64,000 nt of DNA, taken from contig JAFKKO010000111.1 in the NCBI GenBank assembly GCA_017305455.1, positions 1 to 64,000 on the forward strand, read 5' to 3'. The notes beneath the pieces were generated by a model, which saw only the letters and a program-made list of their open reading frames with translations, was not told the DNA's origin and ran no database searches. Of this stretch, positions 57,426 through 64,000 are shown one piece after another; position 1 is the stretch's first letter, and each line of letters starts with the position of its first letter. The translations under genes were made by a program, and so were the position numbers. The DNA is from Hyphomicrobiales bacterium. Its GTDB lineage: Bacteria; Pseudomonadota; Alphaproteobacteria; Rhizobiales; Xanthobacteraceae.

Positions 57426-58014
57426 GGGCCGCCTTGCCGACGCTTCGCGCAAGCCAGGTCGGCAACTGCGGCGCGGCGGCCACCAGTTCGCCGAACGCCG
57501 TCGGCGGCAGCCTTCGTTTCAGAGCCTTCAGCGCCGATTCCGCTTTCTCGGGCCCGAGCCAAGCCAGGGCACGAACCGCCTGGCCTGCGGGACGATCGGC
57601 GAGCGCAAGCTGCCAGCGTGGCGCATGGCGTAATTCCACGAGCTGTTTGCCCAAGGACATCGTGCGACTGCGGCCCGATGTCAGATAAACGGAACGGATC
57701 GGCACCTGCGTCGTCAGACCCAGCGCGTTTGCCGCGGCCGCGCCGTTCGGTACGATGACCTCCCCGCGCTGCACCGCCAGCGCCTCGACCGCCTGTTCCA
57801 CCGAAGGCGCGCGCGTGCCGAACCGACTCGTGATCGGACGCAGATATACGCCGCGCCCGACACGGATCAGCTGCCCACGTTCTGCAAGACGTGACAGGGC
57901 CTGGTCCACCCCAGCGCGACTGCCGAGGTGGAGAAGGCTCTTTGCCGCCAGAGGCGTTCCTTCCGGAAGCTTCTCGGCGTGCGCCAGAATCTGTTCGGTC
58001 AGACGTTGCACCAT
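57418..58014 (-). CDS. AbiEi-type antitoxin/transcriptional regulator (DUF6088)
   Basis: This 198-residue protein has an N-terminal winged helix (LLHLGSRAGVDQALSRLAERGQLIRVGRGVYLRP, the typical AbiEi/DUF6088 module). A C-terminal antitoxin domain carries VIVPNGAAAANALGLTTQVPIRSVYLTSGRSRTMSLG. AbiEi proteins bind inverted repeats in their own promoter and block the toxin's effect. AGGAG precedes closely spaced ATG, ATG and GTG codons (58017, 58014, 58011). I use 58014; by Shine-Dalgarno spacing the GTG is also good. Confidence 0.85.
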   Translation of the reverse strand: MVQRLTEQILAHAEKLPEGTPLAAKSLLHLGSRAGVDQALSRLAERGQLIRVGRGVYLRPITSRFGTRAPSVEQAVEALAVQRGEVIVPNGAAAANALGLTTQVPIRSVYLTSGRSRTMSLGKQLVELRHAPRWQLALADRPAGQAVRALAWLGPEKAESALKALKRRLPPTAFGELVAAAPQLPTWLARSVGKAAHG

Positions 58015-58022
58015 CATTCTCC

Positions 58023-58050
58023 TGTCAGAAATATATGCAAGTTTCTGACA
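58023..58050. promoter_or_regulatory. Operator of the abiE-ham operon: TGTCAGAAA-N10-TTTCTGACA
   Basis: Perfect 9-bp inverted arms (58023-58031 and 58042-58050) separated by ten AT-rich bases lie directly upstream of abiEi and overlap its Shine-Dalgarno region. AbiEi antitoxins repress by binding such repeats, so this is the probable autoregulatory site for the whole five-gene defence operon. Confidence 0.7.
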
Positions 58051-58102
58051 CTTTTCAACGGGGGCGAACCTTTTGGCGGCAACCCGATCGTCACTTTAGG
58101 TC

Positions 58103-58193
58103 CGGCCGCTGCGATGGAGCGATTTGGAGGGGAAAGCCTTCCCCTACGGCCGAGCCATGGTCTCGGCTGACCCCTTCTGCGGGGGTACCCGCA
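58103..58193 (+). other. Cluster of perfect hairpins upstream of the DUF932 leader
   Basis: CGGCCG at 58103-58108 can pair with CGGCCG at 58147-58152, enclosing GGGGAA/TTCCCC (58129-58134 with 58139-58144, AGCC loop) preceded by TTGGA. Further on TGCGGG (58178-58183) pairs with CCCGCA (58188-58193) around GGTA. The first structure has the same layout as the two leaders described below. Nothing else is seen between the abiE operator and the DUF932 leader. Confidence 0.4.
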
Positions 58194-58227
58194 ACGCCCC
58201 GAGAGGAAGAGGGTGGGAATGGGCCCG

Positions 58228-58269
58228 TGACGAGTGAATAGCTGGAGGAGAGGCCTCCCGCGCTCGTCA
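58228..58269 (+). promoter_or_regulatory. Structured 5' leader of the DUF932 gene
   Basis: An outer stem TGACGAG (58228-58234) with CTCGTCA (58263-58269) encloses an inner hairpin GGAGG/CCTCC (58244-58248 with 58254-58258, loop AGAGG). The Shine-Dalgarno GGAG begins two bases after the outer stem, and the ATG follows at 58283. The same layout and several identical bases (GTGACGRG, TGGAGG, AGAGG) recur in the ParB-gene leader at 62804-62848. Confidence 0.5.
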
Positions 58270-58282
58270 TGGAGATTGTCCC

Positions 58283-59476
58283 ATGAACATACAAATCCTG
58301 GACGCCCGCCGCGACACGAGCGGCGGCTATAAGGTCGATGTCGGTCGCGGAGAACGGATCGGCCGTGTTTCGTCCGAATGGTTCAACCGACCCGACGATG
58401 AGCGTTACCTCTCGCTCGACGCTCTGGCGCACTCCGTCCGGTCTCGCGCCGAGCGCAGCCGGACCCGGGTGGTCGAGAGCGCGCTGATCCATGTCGAGGC
58501 TAACCGGAACGATGCCGAACGACTATCGCTACTGTTGCCCGGCGCCGAGGAGCCCATCGCCCCGACCCATTGGAGTTTCGGCCAGCTCGCCAGCGTAGTC
58601 GGCGCGCCTGCGGCCTATCTGCGTCAGCTTCCGGCGCCACTTGCTGCCATAAATTTGCAGTACGGCCTGACTTCGCATCGCGCCGAACGGGTCAAGACCT
58701 TCGAAACCGATGACGGCCGCGTCGAGCTGCGCGCAGTAACTGGGCCTGACTACGGCCGCATCTTCGATCATGAACTGGTCGAGGCCGTGCAACGCATCGC
58801 CGGCAATGGAACTGGCGACACCCGCTGGAAGGTTCCCGGTGTGCTCGATTGGTCCACCGGCGTCTACAATCCGGGCGTTGACATCACCAAGGACACCACG
58901 ACGCTCTACGCCTCCGATCGCGACGTTTTCCTTTTCCTGGTCGACGATCTCAATCCGATCGAGGCGGGTAAACTACCTGACGGATCGCCCGACCTCTATT
59001 TTCGCGGCTTCTATTGTTGGAATTCCGAGGTCGGTGCGAAGACTCTCGGCATGGCGAGCTTCTACCTTCGCGCCGTCTGCCAAAATCGCAACCTCTGGGG
59101 CGTCGAGGACTTCGAGGAGATCACCATCCGCCACTCGAAATACGCCGCCTCCCGCTTTGCCCAGGAGGCCGCTCCGGCGTTGCTCAATTTCGCTAACTCA
59201 TCGCCCATACCGTTCATCAACGGCGTCAAGGCCTCGCGCGAGCGCATCGTGGCCCGCGCAGATGAAGATCGTAGCGACTTCTTGCGTAAGCGGGGCTTCT
59301 CCAAGGCCGAGACCGGCAAGATCATCGACATCGTCCTGCGTGAGGAGGGTCGCCCACCCGAGAGCATCTTCGATTTCGTCCAGGGCATCACCGCCCTCGC
59401 GCGCGACAAGGCCCATCAGGATGCCCGCCTGGAGATGGAGGGCAAGGCGAAGAAGCTGCTCGATCGCGCCGCCTGA
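58283..59476 (+). CDS. DUF932 domain-containing protein
   Basis: This 397-residue protein belongs to a family found almost only on plasmids, phages and integrative conjugative elements. The family core FRGFYCWNSEVGAKTLGMASFYLRAVCQNRNLWGVEDFEEITIRHSK is clear. A C-terminal helical tail (GFSKAETGKIIDIVLREEG) follows. Function is not established; DUF932 proteins are usually encoded beside ParB-like and anti-restriction genes as element backbone. GGAG lies eight bases before the ATG, right after a two-stem leader. Confidence 0.85.
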   Translation: MNIQILDARRDTSGGYKVDVGRGERIGRVSSEWFNRPDDERYLSLDALAHSVRSRAERSRTRVVESALIHVEANRNDAERLSLLLPGAEEPIAPTHWSFGQLASVVGAPAAYLRQLPAPLAAINLQYGLTSHRAERVKTFETDDGRVELRAVTGPDYGRIFDHELVEAVQRIAGNGTGDTRWKVPGVLDWSTGVYNPGVDITKDTTTLYASDRDVFLFLVDDLNPIEAGKLPDGSPDLYFRGFYCWNSEVGAKTLGMASFYLRAVCQNRNLWGVEDFEEITIRHSKYAASRFAQEAAPALLNFANSSPIPFINGVKASRERIVARADEDRSDFLRKRGFSKAETGKIIDIVLREEGRPPESIFDFVQGITALARDKAHQDARLEMEGKAKKLLDRAA

Positions 59477-59482
59477 CATCAG

Positions 59483-59520
59483 CAAAGCCGGAAATACGGA
59501 TCGCCGTGTTTCTGGCTTTG
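59483..59520. terminator. Bidirectional terminator between DUF932 gene and arsH
   Basis: CAAAGCCGGAAATACGG pairs with CCGTGTTTCTGGCTTTG around an ATCG loop, a 17-bp stem with two mismatches. It starts seven bases after the DUF932 stop and lies between convergent genes. Confidence 0.7.
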
Positions 59521-59563
59521 GCCATGTTGCAAAATGCTCGGTAGTCGATAGCAAGCCAGAAGC

Positions 59564-60277
59564 TCAGATTGCTGCCGATAGATTGACCCGCCGCATCAGG
59601 GTTTCGCCGCTTTCTTTACGCTCCGAATAACGGTCAGTGAGATACGATGAGACATCGCGCGTCAGCAGCGTGAATTTGAACAGTTCCTCCATCACGTCGA
59701 CCACCCGGTCATAATACGAAGACGGCTTCATCCGGCCAGCTTCGTCAAATTCCTGATACGCCTTTGCGACGGACGACTGGTTGGGAATCGTCACCATCCG
59801 CATCCAGCGGCCAAGCACGCGCATCTGATTGACGGCGTTGAAGCTCTGCGAACCGCCGGACACCTGCATGACCGCAAGGGTGCGACCCTGCGTTGGCCGG
59901 ACCGCGCCGACCGACAGGGGTATCCAGTCGATTTGTGCCTTCATCACCGCGCTGATGGCGCCGTGCCGTTCCGGACTGGTCCAGACCTGGCCTTCGGACC
60001 AGAGCGACAGCTCTCTTAGTTCACGCACCTTTGGATGATCGACTGCCGCTCCATCGGGCAACGGCAATCCGCGCGGATCGAAGACCCGTGTATCCGCTCC
60101 AAAGTGCTTCAGCAGATGCTCGGCCTCCTGGGTCAGAAATCGGCTGTAGGAGCGTTCGCGTAGCGATCCATAGAGCAGCAGCATACGTGGCGGATGCGTA
60201 GAGGGCGTTACACGCAGCCGTTCGATCGCCGGCACGTCGAGGCTGTCGACAACGACATTGGGAAGATCGTTCGGCAT
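59564..60277 (-). CDS. arsH: Arsenical resistance protein ArsH (NADPH-FMN oxidoreductase)
   Basis: This 237-residue flavoprotein has the FMN-phosphate motif [10 protein letters not shown] (37-46) and the [23 protein letters not shown] region typical of ArsH. In relatives it oxidises trivalent organoarsenicals or reduces quinones and metals. Its start overlaps the ACR3 stop by one base (TGATG), making it the last gene of the ars operon. Confidence 0.93.
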   Translation of the reverse strand: MPNDLPNVVVDSLDVPAIERLRVTPSTHPPRMLLLYGSLRERSYSRFLTQEAEHLLKHFGADTRVFDPRGLPLPDGAAVDHPKVRELRELSLWSEGQVWTSPERHGAISAVMKAQIDWIPLSVGAVRPTQGRTLAVMQVSGGSQSFNAVNQMRVLGRWMRMVTIPNQSSVAKAYQEFDEAGRMKPSSYYDRVVDVMEELFKFTLLTRDVSSYLTDRYSERKESGETLMRRVNLSAAI

Positions 60278-61332
60278 CAACGGAGAGCCTCGGATATCGC
60301 TGCAACCTTGTCGCCCCGCTCGTACCAGCCCTTGGACCGGTTCACGATCCAGACGACGGTGAGCATCACCGGCACCTCGATCAGCACGCCAACGACGGTT
60401 GCAAGCGCGGCGCCCGAGTGAAAGCCGAACAGGCTGATCGCGGCGGCGACTGCCAGTTCGAAGAAATTGGATGCACCGATCAGCGCGGAGGGACCGGCGA
60501 CACAATGCTGCTCGCCCGCAATCCGGTTGAGGAAATAGGCCAGTCCGGCATTGAAATAGACCTGAATCAGGATCGGCAAGGCGAGGAGCCCGATGATGAA
60601 GGGCTGCGCGATGATCTGCTCACCCTGGAAGCCGAACAGCAGTACCAGTGTCGCCAGAAGTGCGACGAGCGAGACTGGGCCGAGTTTGGAAAGCAGCCGG
60701 TCGAGCGCGGCCCTTCCGCCAGTCGTCAGCAGTCGGCGGCGGATGAACTGTGCAGCGATCACCGGAATGACGATGTAAAGCACGACCGACAGGACCAGTG
60801 TGCCCCAAGGCACGGTGATCGCGGAGAGCCCGAGCAGCAGGCCGACGATCGGCGCGAAGGCCACGACCATGATCGCATCGTTGAGAGCCACCTGACTCAG
60901 CGTGAAATGCGGCTCGCCCTTGGTCAGGTTCGACCACACGAACACCATGGCCGTGCAGGGTGCGGCCGCGAGAATGATCAGGCCGGCGATATAGCTGTCG
61001 ATCTGGTCGGACGGCAGATATGGCCGGAACAGCCAGCCAATGAAGAGCCATCCGAGCAGTGCCATCGAGAAGGGCTTGATCGCCCAGTTGATGAACAGGG
61101 TGACGCCGATGCCGCGCCAATGGCGGCCAACCTCGCCGAGCGCGGCGAAGTCGATCTTGAGCAGCATCGGGATGACCATGAGCCAGATCAGCACGGCCAC
61201 CGGCAGATTGACCTTGGCGATCTCGGCTGCGCCGATCGCCTGAAATGCACCAGGCATGACGTGCCCGAGCGCAATTCCGGCAATAATGCACAATGCGACC
61301 CAGAGGGTCAGATAGCGTTCAAATGTGGACAT
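60277..61332 (-). CDS. ACR3-family arsenite efflux transporter
   Basis: This 351-residue inner-membrane protein has ten hydrophobic helices and belongs to the Bile/Arsenite/Riboflavin transporter superfamily. The ACR3 stretch [32 protein letters not shown] contains the essential cysteine in helix 4. It exports arsenite by proton-motive force. The gene is translationally linked to arsH and starts 9 bp after arsC. Confidence 0.93.
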   Translation of the reverse strand: MSTFERYLTLWVALCIIAGIALGHVMPGAFQAIGAAEIAKVNLPVAVLIWLMVIPMLLKIDFAALGEVGRHWRGIGVTLFINWAIKPFSMALLGWLFIGWLFRPYLPSDQIDSYIAGLIILAAAPCTAMVFVWSNLTKGEPHFTLSQVALNDAIMVVAFAPIVGLLLGLSAITVPWGTLVLSVVLYIVIPVIAAQFIRRRLLTTGGRAALDRLLSKLGPVSLVALLATLVLLFGFQGEQIIAQPFIIGLLALPILIQVYFNAGLAYFLNRIAGEQHCVAGPSALIGASNFFELAVAAAISLFGFHSGAALATVVGVLIEVPVMLTVVWIVNRSKGWYERGDKVAAISEALR

Positions 61333-61341
61333 GATTCTTCC

Positions 61342-61767
61342 TCACGCCGTCGCGACGCGGCGGCCGTGCTCGTCGATGACGCGCTCGCCATCTTCCTTGA
61401 TGAACTCGCCCCTCTGCGGCGGCAGCAGATCAAGGACCTCCTCGGACGGACGGCAGAGCCTCACGCCCTTGGGGCTGACGACGATCGGGCGATTAATCAG
61501 GATGGGATGGGCCACCATCGCATCGAGCAACTGGTCATCGGTCAGGCTCTGATCGGCAAGACCGAGGTCGGCGTAGGACGTGCCCTTCTCGCGAATGACG
61601 TTGCGAACCGAAACGCCCATGCGGGCGATCAATCGGACGAGGAGTGCCCGAGACGGCGGCGTCTTCAGATATTCGATGACATGGGGCTCGACTCCGGCAT
61701 TGCGGATCAGAGCTAGTGTATTGCGCGAGGTGCCGCAGTCGGGATTGTGATAGATTATGACATCCAT
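61342..61767 (-). CDS. arsC: Arsenate reductase, glutaredoxin-dependent type
   Basis: This 141-residue thioredoxin-fold ArsC has the catalytic HNPDCGTSRNTL motif with nucleophile C11 and the downstream arginine RPIVV...RLCRPSEEVLDLL region. It reduces arsenate to arsenite with glutathione and glutaredoxin. It lies 8 bp downstream of the second, LMW-phosphatase-type ArsC, so the operon carries both evolutionary types. Confidence 0.93.
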   Translation of the reverse strand: MDVIIYHNPDCGTSRNTLALIRNAGVEPHVIEYLKTPPSRALLVRLIARMGVSVRNVIREKGTSYADLGLADQSLTDDQLLDAMVAHPILINRPIVVSPKGVRLCRPSEEVLDLLPPQRGEFIKEDGERVIDEHGRRVATA

Positions 61768-61775
61768 GACCGACC

Positions 61776-62318
61776 TCATGCCGCGCTGTTTCTAGGCGGA
61801 GATGCGCCTTCCGACTGCCCGATCTCCATGAGCTTGGTACGGAGCGACGACTTGTCGAGGCTGGTCACGGGAAGAGCTGTGAAAACGGAAACCCGGTTCT
61901 TGAGATACCGGAACGCGGCGATGAAGGCGGCTTCTTTCCGGATATCCGGCCCTTCGACTGCTGCAGGATCTTCAATGCCCCAATGTGCCGTCGTTGGCTG
62001 GCCCGGCCACACCGGGCAGGCTTCACCGGCCGCGTTGTCGCAGACGGTAAATATGAAATCCATGACGGGCGCGTCGGCGGTTGCAAACTCGTCCCAAGCC
62101 TTCGAACGGAAGCCCTCGGCCGGGTAGTCATAGCTCTTCAGCACTTTCAGCGCGAAGGGATTGACGGTCCCCTTCGGCTGACTGCCGGCGGAGAAGGCGC
62201 GGAAGCGACCGCCTCCATCCTTATTGAGAATGCTCTCGGCCAGAATCGAGCGCGCCGAATTGCCGGTGCAAAGGAAGAGGACATTGAAGATGTGGTCTGG
62301 CTGATTGGCATCAGACAT
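61776..62318 (-). CDS. arsC: Arsenate reductase, low-molecular-weight phosphatase type
   Basis: This 180-residue protein has the LMW tyrosine-phosphatase P-loop C17-T-G-N-S-A-R23 in FLCTGNSARSILAES. Further features are VCDNAAGEACPVWPG with candidate recycling cysteines and HWGIEDPAAVEG with the catalytic aspartate region. It is unrelated in fold to the glutaredoxin-type ArsC encoded next to it. The ATG (MSDANQPDH) overlaps the arsR stop by eight bases. Confidence 0.9.
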   Translation of the reverse strand: MSDANQPDHIFNVLFLCTGNSARSILAESILNKDGGGRFRAFSAGSQPKGTVNPFALKVLKSYDYPAEGFRSKAWDEFATADAPVMDFIFTVCDNAAGEACPVWPGQPTTAHWGIEDPAAVEGPDIRKEAAFIAAFRYLKNRVSVFTALPVTSLDKSSLRTKLMEIGQSEGASPPRNSAA

Positions 62319-62679
62319 GAGAGGCGCCTTTCGTGGGTTCGCAACAGGAGGACAGCGCGGCGACAGCCGGATTGCACACCTCGGGGTGGCCCTGGCAGCA
62401 GTCACGCATGAGGAATTCGACAAGGCGCGAGAGTGTCACCAAGGCCGCGCTGTAGATGATTGACCGCCCTTCGCGCCGAGAATCGACAAGCTCAGCCTGT
62501 TCGAGATGGCTCAGGTGAAAGGACATGCGCGAGGAGGAAGCGCTGTCCATCGCGTCTCCAATCGAGCCGGCGGACATCCCTTCGGGACCGGCTGTCACTA
62601 GAAGCCGAACGATCCGCAATCGGGTCTCCTGGGAGAGTGCCGCTAAGGCATCGAGAGCCTGCTTTTCGTTCATCATCAT
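62311..62679 (-). CDS. arsR: ArsR-family arsenic-responsive repressor
   Basis: This 122-residue winged-helix repressor has the core EQAELVDSRREGRSIIY typical of ArsR wings. The usual helix-3 CVC metal site is missing. Instead the C-terminus is cysteine-rich (RDCCQGHPEVC and SSCCEP), like the atypical As(III) sites of some proteobacterial ArsR proteins. Three consecutive ATG codons (62679, 62676, 62673) begin the gene. It is first in arsR-arsC-arsC-acr3-arsH. Confidence 0.9.
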   Translation of the reverse strand: MMMNEKQALDALAALSQETRLRIVRLLVTAGPEGMSAGSIGDAMDSASSSRMSFHLSHLEQAELVDSRREGRSIIYSAALVTLSRLVEFLMRDCCQGHPEVCNPAVAALSSCCEPTKGASHV

Positions 62680-62704
62680 CTCAATATTTCAAGAATCATT
62701 GAGA
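62679..62704. promoter_or_regulatory. Candidate ArsR operator
   Basis: TCTCAAT (62679-62685) and ATTGAGA (62698-62704) are perfect inverted arms across 12 AT-rich bases that overlap the first arsR ATG. ArsR sites are typically AT-rich inverted repeats at the start of the operon. The overlap suggests that translation starts at the second or third ATG. Confidence 0.6.
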
Positions 62705-62803
62705 TAATATTTACGCCAACAATCTGTGTCGCGCTAGTCCCTTCAGGCGCTAATCGGATTCGTCGCGCCCAGGATGAGAGAGTGAGAGGGGGAACAGCGT
62801 TTT

Positions 62804-62848
62804 GTGACGGGTTGGAGGCCGAGAGAGAGGCTTTCGGCCGCCCGTCGC
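62804..62848 (+). promoter_or_regulatory. Structured 5' leader of the parB-like gene
   Basis: GTGACGGG (62804-62811) pairs with CCCGTCGC (62841-62848) with one T-G wobble, enclosing an inner hairpin GGCCGA/TCGGCC (62817-62822 with 62834-62839) whose loop contains GAGAGAGG. The Shine-Dalgarno GGAG starts directly after the outer stem (62849-62852). The layout and the bases GTGACGRG, TGGAGG and AGAGG match the DUF932 leader 4.6 kb away. Confidence 0.5.
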
Positions 62849-62861
62849 GGAGTACACCCCG

Positions 62862-64000
62862 ATGGCCACTGCCGTTCAGAAGATCACCCTGTCGTCCTCG
62901 CGCGACATCCCCTTCAACAAGCTGGTGCTGAGCCAGTCCAATGTCCGGCGCGTGAAAGCCGGTGTCTCCATCGACGAACTGGCAGACTCGATCGTCCGCC
63001 GCGGTCTCATCCAGAGCCTCCATGTCCGTCCCGTGGTGAACGCTGAAGGCGTGGAGACCGGCATGTTCGAAGTCCCGGCCGGCGGTCGACGCTACCGCGC
63101 CCTCGAGTTCCTCGTGAAGCAGAAGCGCCTCGCCAAGACGGCGCCCGTGCCGTGCGTCGTCTCCGACGCCAGGACTGACGTTCTCATTGACGAGGTGTCC
63201 CTGGCCGAGAACATCGAGCGCGCGCCGCTGCACCCGCTCGATCAGTTCCGCGCCTTCCAGGCCATGCGTGACAAGGGCATGACCGACGAGGCGATCGCCG
63301 CCGCCTTCTTTGTTCCAGTCCAGGTGGTCAAGCAGCGCCTGCGGCTCGTCACCGTCTCGCCTGCGCTTCTCGACGTCTATGCCGAAGACGGCATGACGCT
63401 CGAGCAGCTCATGGCCTTCTCGATCTCCGGGGACCACGCGCGCCAGGAGCAGGTCTGGGAAGCGATCAGCCACAGCTGGTCAAAGGAGCCCTACCAGATC
63501 CGCCGCATGCTGACGGAGACCACGGTCCGTGCTTCCGACAAGCGCGCGACCTTCGTCGGCGTCGATGCCTACCAGGCCGCGGGTGGCTGCGTCCTGCGCG
63601 ACCTCTTCCAGGACGACGATGGCGGCTGGCTGCAGGACCCCGTTCTGCTCGATCAGCTCGTTGCCGAGAAGTTGAAGACCTGCGCCGATGAGATCGCCGC
63701 CGAGGGCTGGAAATGGGTCGATGCGGCCATGAGCTTCCCTTACGGCCGCGACCATGGTCTTCGCCAACTCAGCGGCGCCACCGTCGATCTGACCGAGGAT
63801 GAGCGTGCCACCCGCGAAGCGTTGCGGGCGGAGTATGACCGGATCGAGGAGGAATACTCCGAGGCCGACGAGCTGCCCGACGAAATCGATCAGCGCCTGG
63901 GCGAGATCGAGCAGGCCTTGGAAGCTTTCGAACGGCGGCCCGTCACCTACAATCCGGCCGAGATCGCCATCGCCGGCGCCTTCGTCAGCCTCAATGCGGA
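62862..64000 (+). CDS. ParB/RepB/Spo0J-family protein (partial, runs off the window)
   Basis: The N-terminal ParB/Srx nuclease-like domain shows LVLSQSNVRRVKAGVSIDELADSIVRRGLIQSLHVRPV and AGGRRYRALEFLV (the GxRR motif), then LIDEVSLAENIERAPLHPLDQFRAF and a helix-turn-helix (TDEAIAAAFFVPVQVVKQRLRL). About 379 codons lie inside the window and the frame is still open. Long ParB-like proteins of this kind sit on plasmids and integrative elements beside DUF932 genes. They need not act in partition. No ParA partner is in the window. Confidence 0.88.
   Translation, partial: MATAVQKITLSSSRDIPFNKLVLSQSNVRRVKAGVSIDELADSIVRRGLIQSLHVRPVVNAEGVETGMFEVPAGGRRYRALEFLVKQKRLAKTAPVPCVVSDARTDVLIDEVSLAENIERAPLHPLDQFRAFQAMRDKGMTDEAIAAAFFVPVQVVKQRLRLVTVSPALLDVYAEDGMTLEQLMAFSISGDHARQEQVWEAISHSWSKEPYQIRRMLTETTVRASDKRATFVGVDAYQAAGGCVLRDLFQDDDGGWLQDPVLLDQLVAEKLKTCADEIAAEGWKWVDAAMSFPYGRDHGLRQLSGATVDLTEDERATREALRAEYDRIEEEYSEADELPDEIDQRLGEIEQALEAFERRPVTYNPAEIAIAGAFVSLNA

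Overview
The window looks like a chromosomal segment from an alphaproteobacterium of the order Hyphomicrobiales (Rhizobiales), most likely the Bradyrhizobium/Afipia/Rhodopseudomonas group (Nitrobacteraceae). The evidence is the contiguous dnaA-dnaN-recF-gyrB block next to rpsT, the lnt-corC-ybeY-phoH-miaB-fur-rimI-tsaB-nfu core cluster, a PraR/PhrR-type XRE regulator beside lnt, and a long palindromic intergenic repeat of the kind common in that family. This assignment comes from gene order and protein character, not from a database search.

Layout. (1) About 1-29.4 kb is conserved core: trmB, an XRE regulator, lnt, a CorC-like protein, ybeY, phoH, miaB, fur, rimI, tsaB, nfu, a Usp protein, trpS and murJ on the minus strand. 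An adenosine-kinase-like gene on plus, malonyl-CoA decarboxylase, a pirin, gyrB, recF, dnaN, dnaA and rpsT follow. The roughly 1.2 kb gap between dnaA and rpsT is the natural candidate for the replication origin. After it come msrA, an exopolysaccharide-export lipoprotein and a LOG-family gene. (2) About 29.8-38.8 kb is an oxidative-stress and lipid-modification locus built around an ECF11-type RpoE/ChrR pair. A divergent operon encodes a FAD amine oxidase, a DUF1365 protein, a cyclopropane-fatty-acid-synthase-like methyltransferase and a CIA30-like protein. The RpoE side carries a broken hydrolase, a DUF1295 protein, a second CFA-like methyltransferase and two membrane proteins. Three TGATCY-N18-TA promoters can be read directly, so the locus looks like a compact RpoE regulon for singlet-oxygen response and membrane lipid remodelling. 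(3) About 38.8-44.8 kb holds a YhiI/RbbA/YhhJ-like ABC export system with a divergent TetR regulator. (4) About 44.8-49.7 kb is a decaying PHA/acetyl-phosphate operon: phaC is intact, a MaoC-Pta fusion has lost its middle, ackA is intact, fabI is riddled with frameshifts, and an IS21 istA remnant abuts it.

(5) From 49.8 kb to the window end is an integrated element. A 45-bp 3' half of a tRNA-Arg(CCG) gene marks its left attachment site and is followed by a tyrosine integrase. Next comes a single minus-strand operon abiEi-abiEii-hamA-hamB-coiA-like, that is, an AbiE toxin-antitoxin module co-transcribed with a Hachiman-like nuclease/helicase pair and a CoiA-like nuclease. A perfect 9-bp inverted repeat sits at its promoter. 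Element backbone genes (DUF932 protein, ParB-like protein) follow, each preceded by a similar two-stem RNA-like leader that ends at the Shine-Dalgarno sequence. An arsenic-resistance operon (arsR, two arsC types, acr3, arsH) is nested between them as cargo. The ParB-like gene runs off the window.

The most novel-looking signals are the fused defence operon, the shared structured leaders of the element backbone genes, and the RpoE/ChrR lipid-methylation regulon with its readable promoters.
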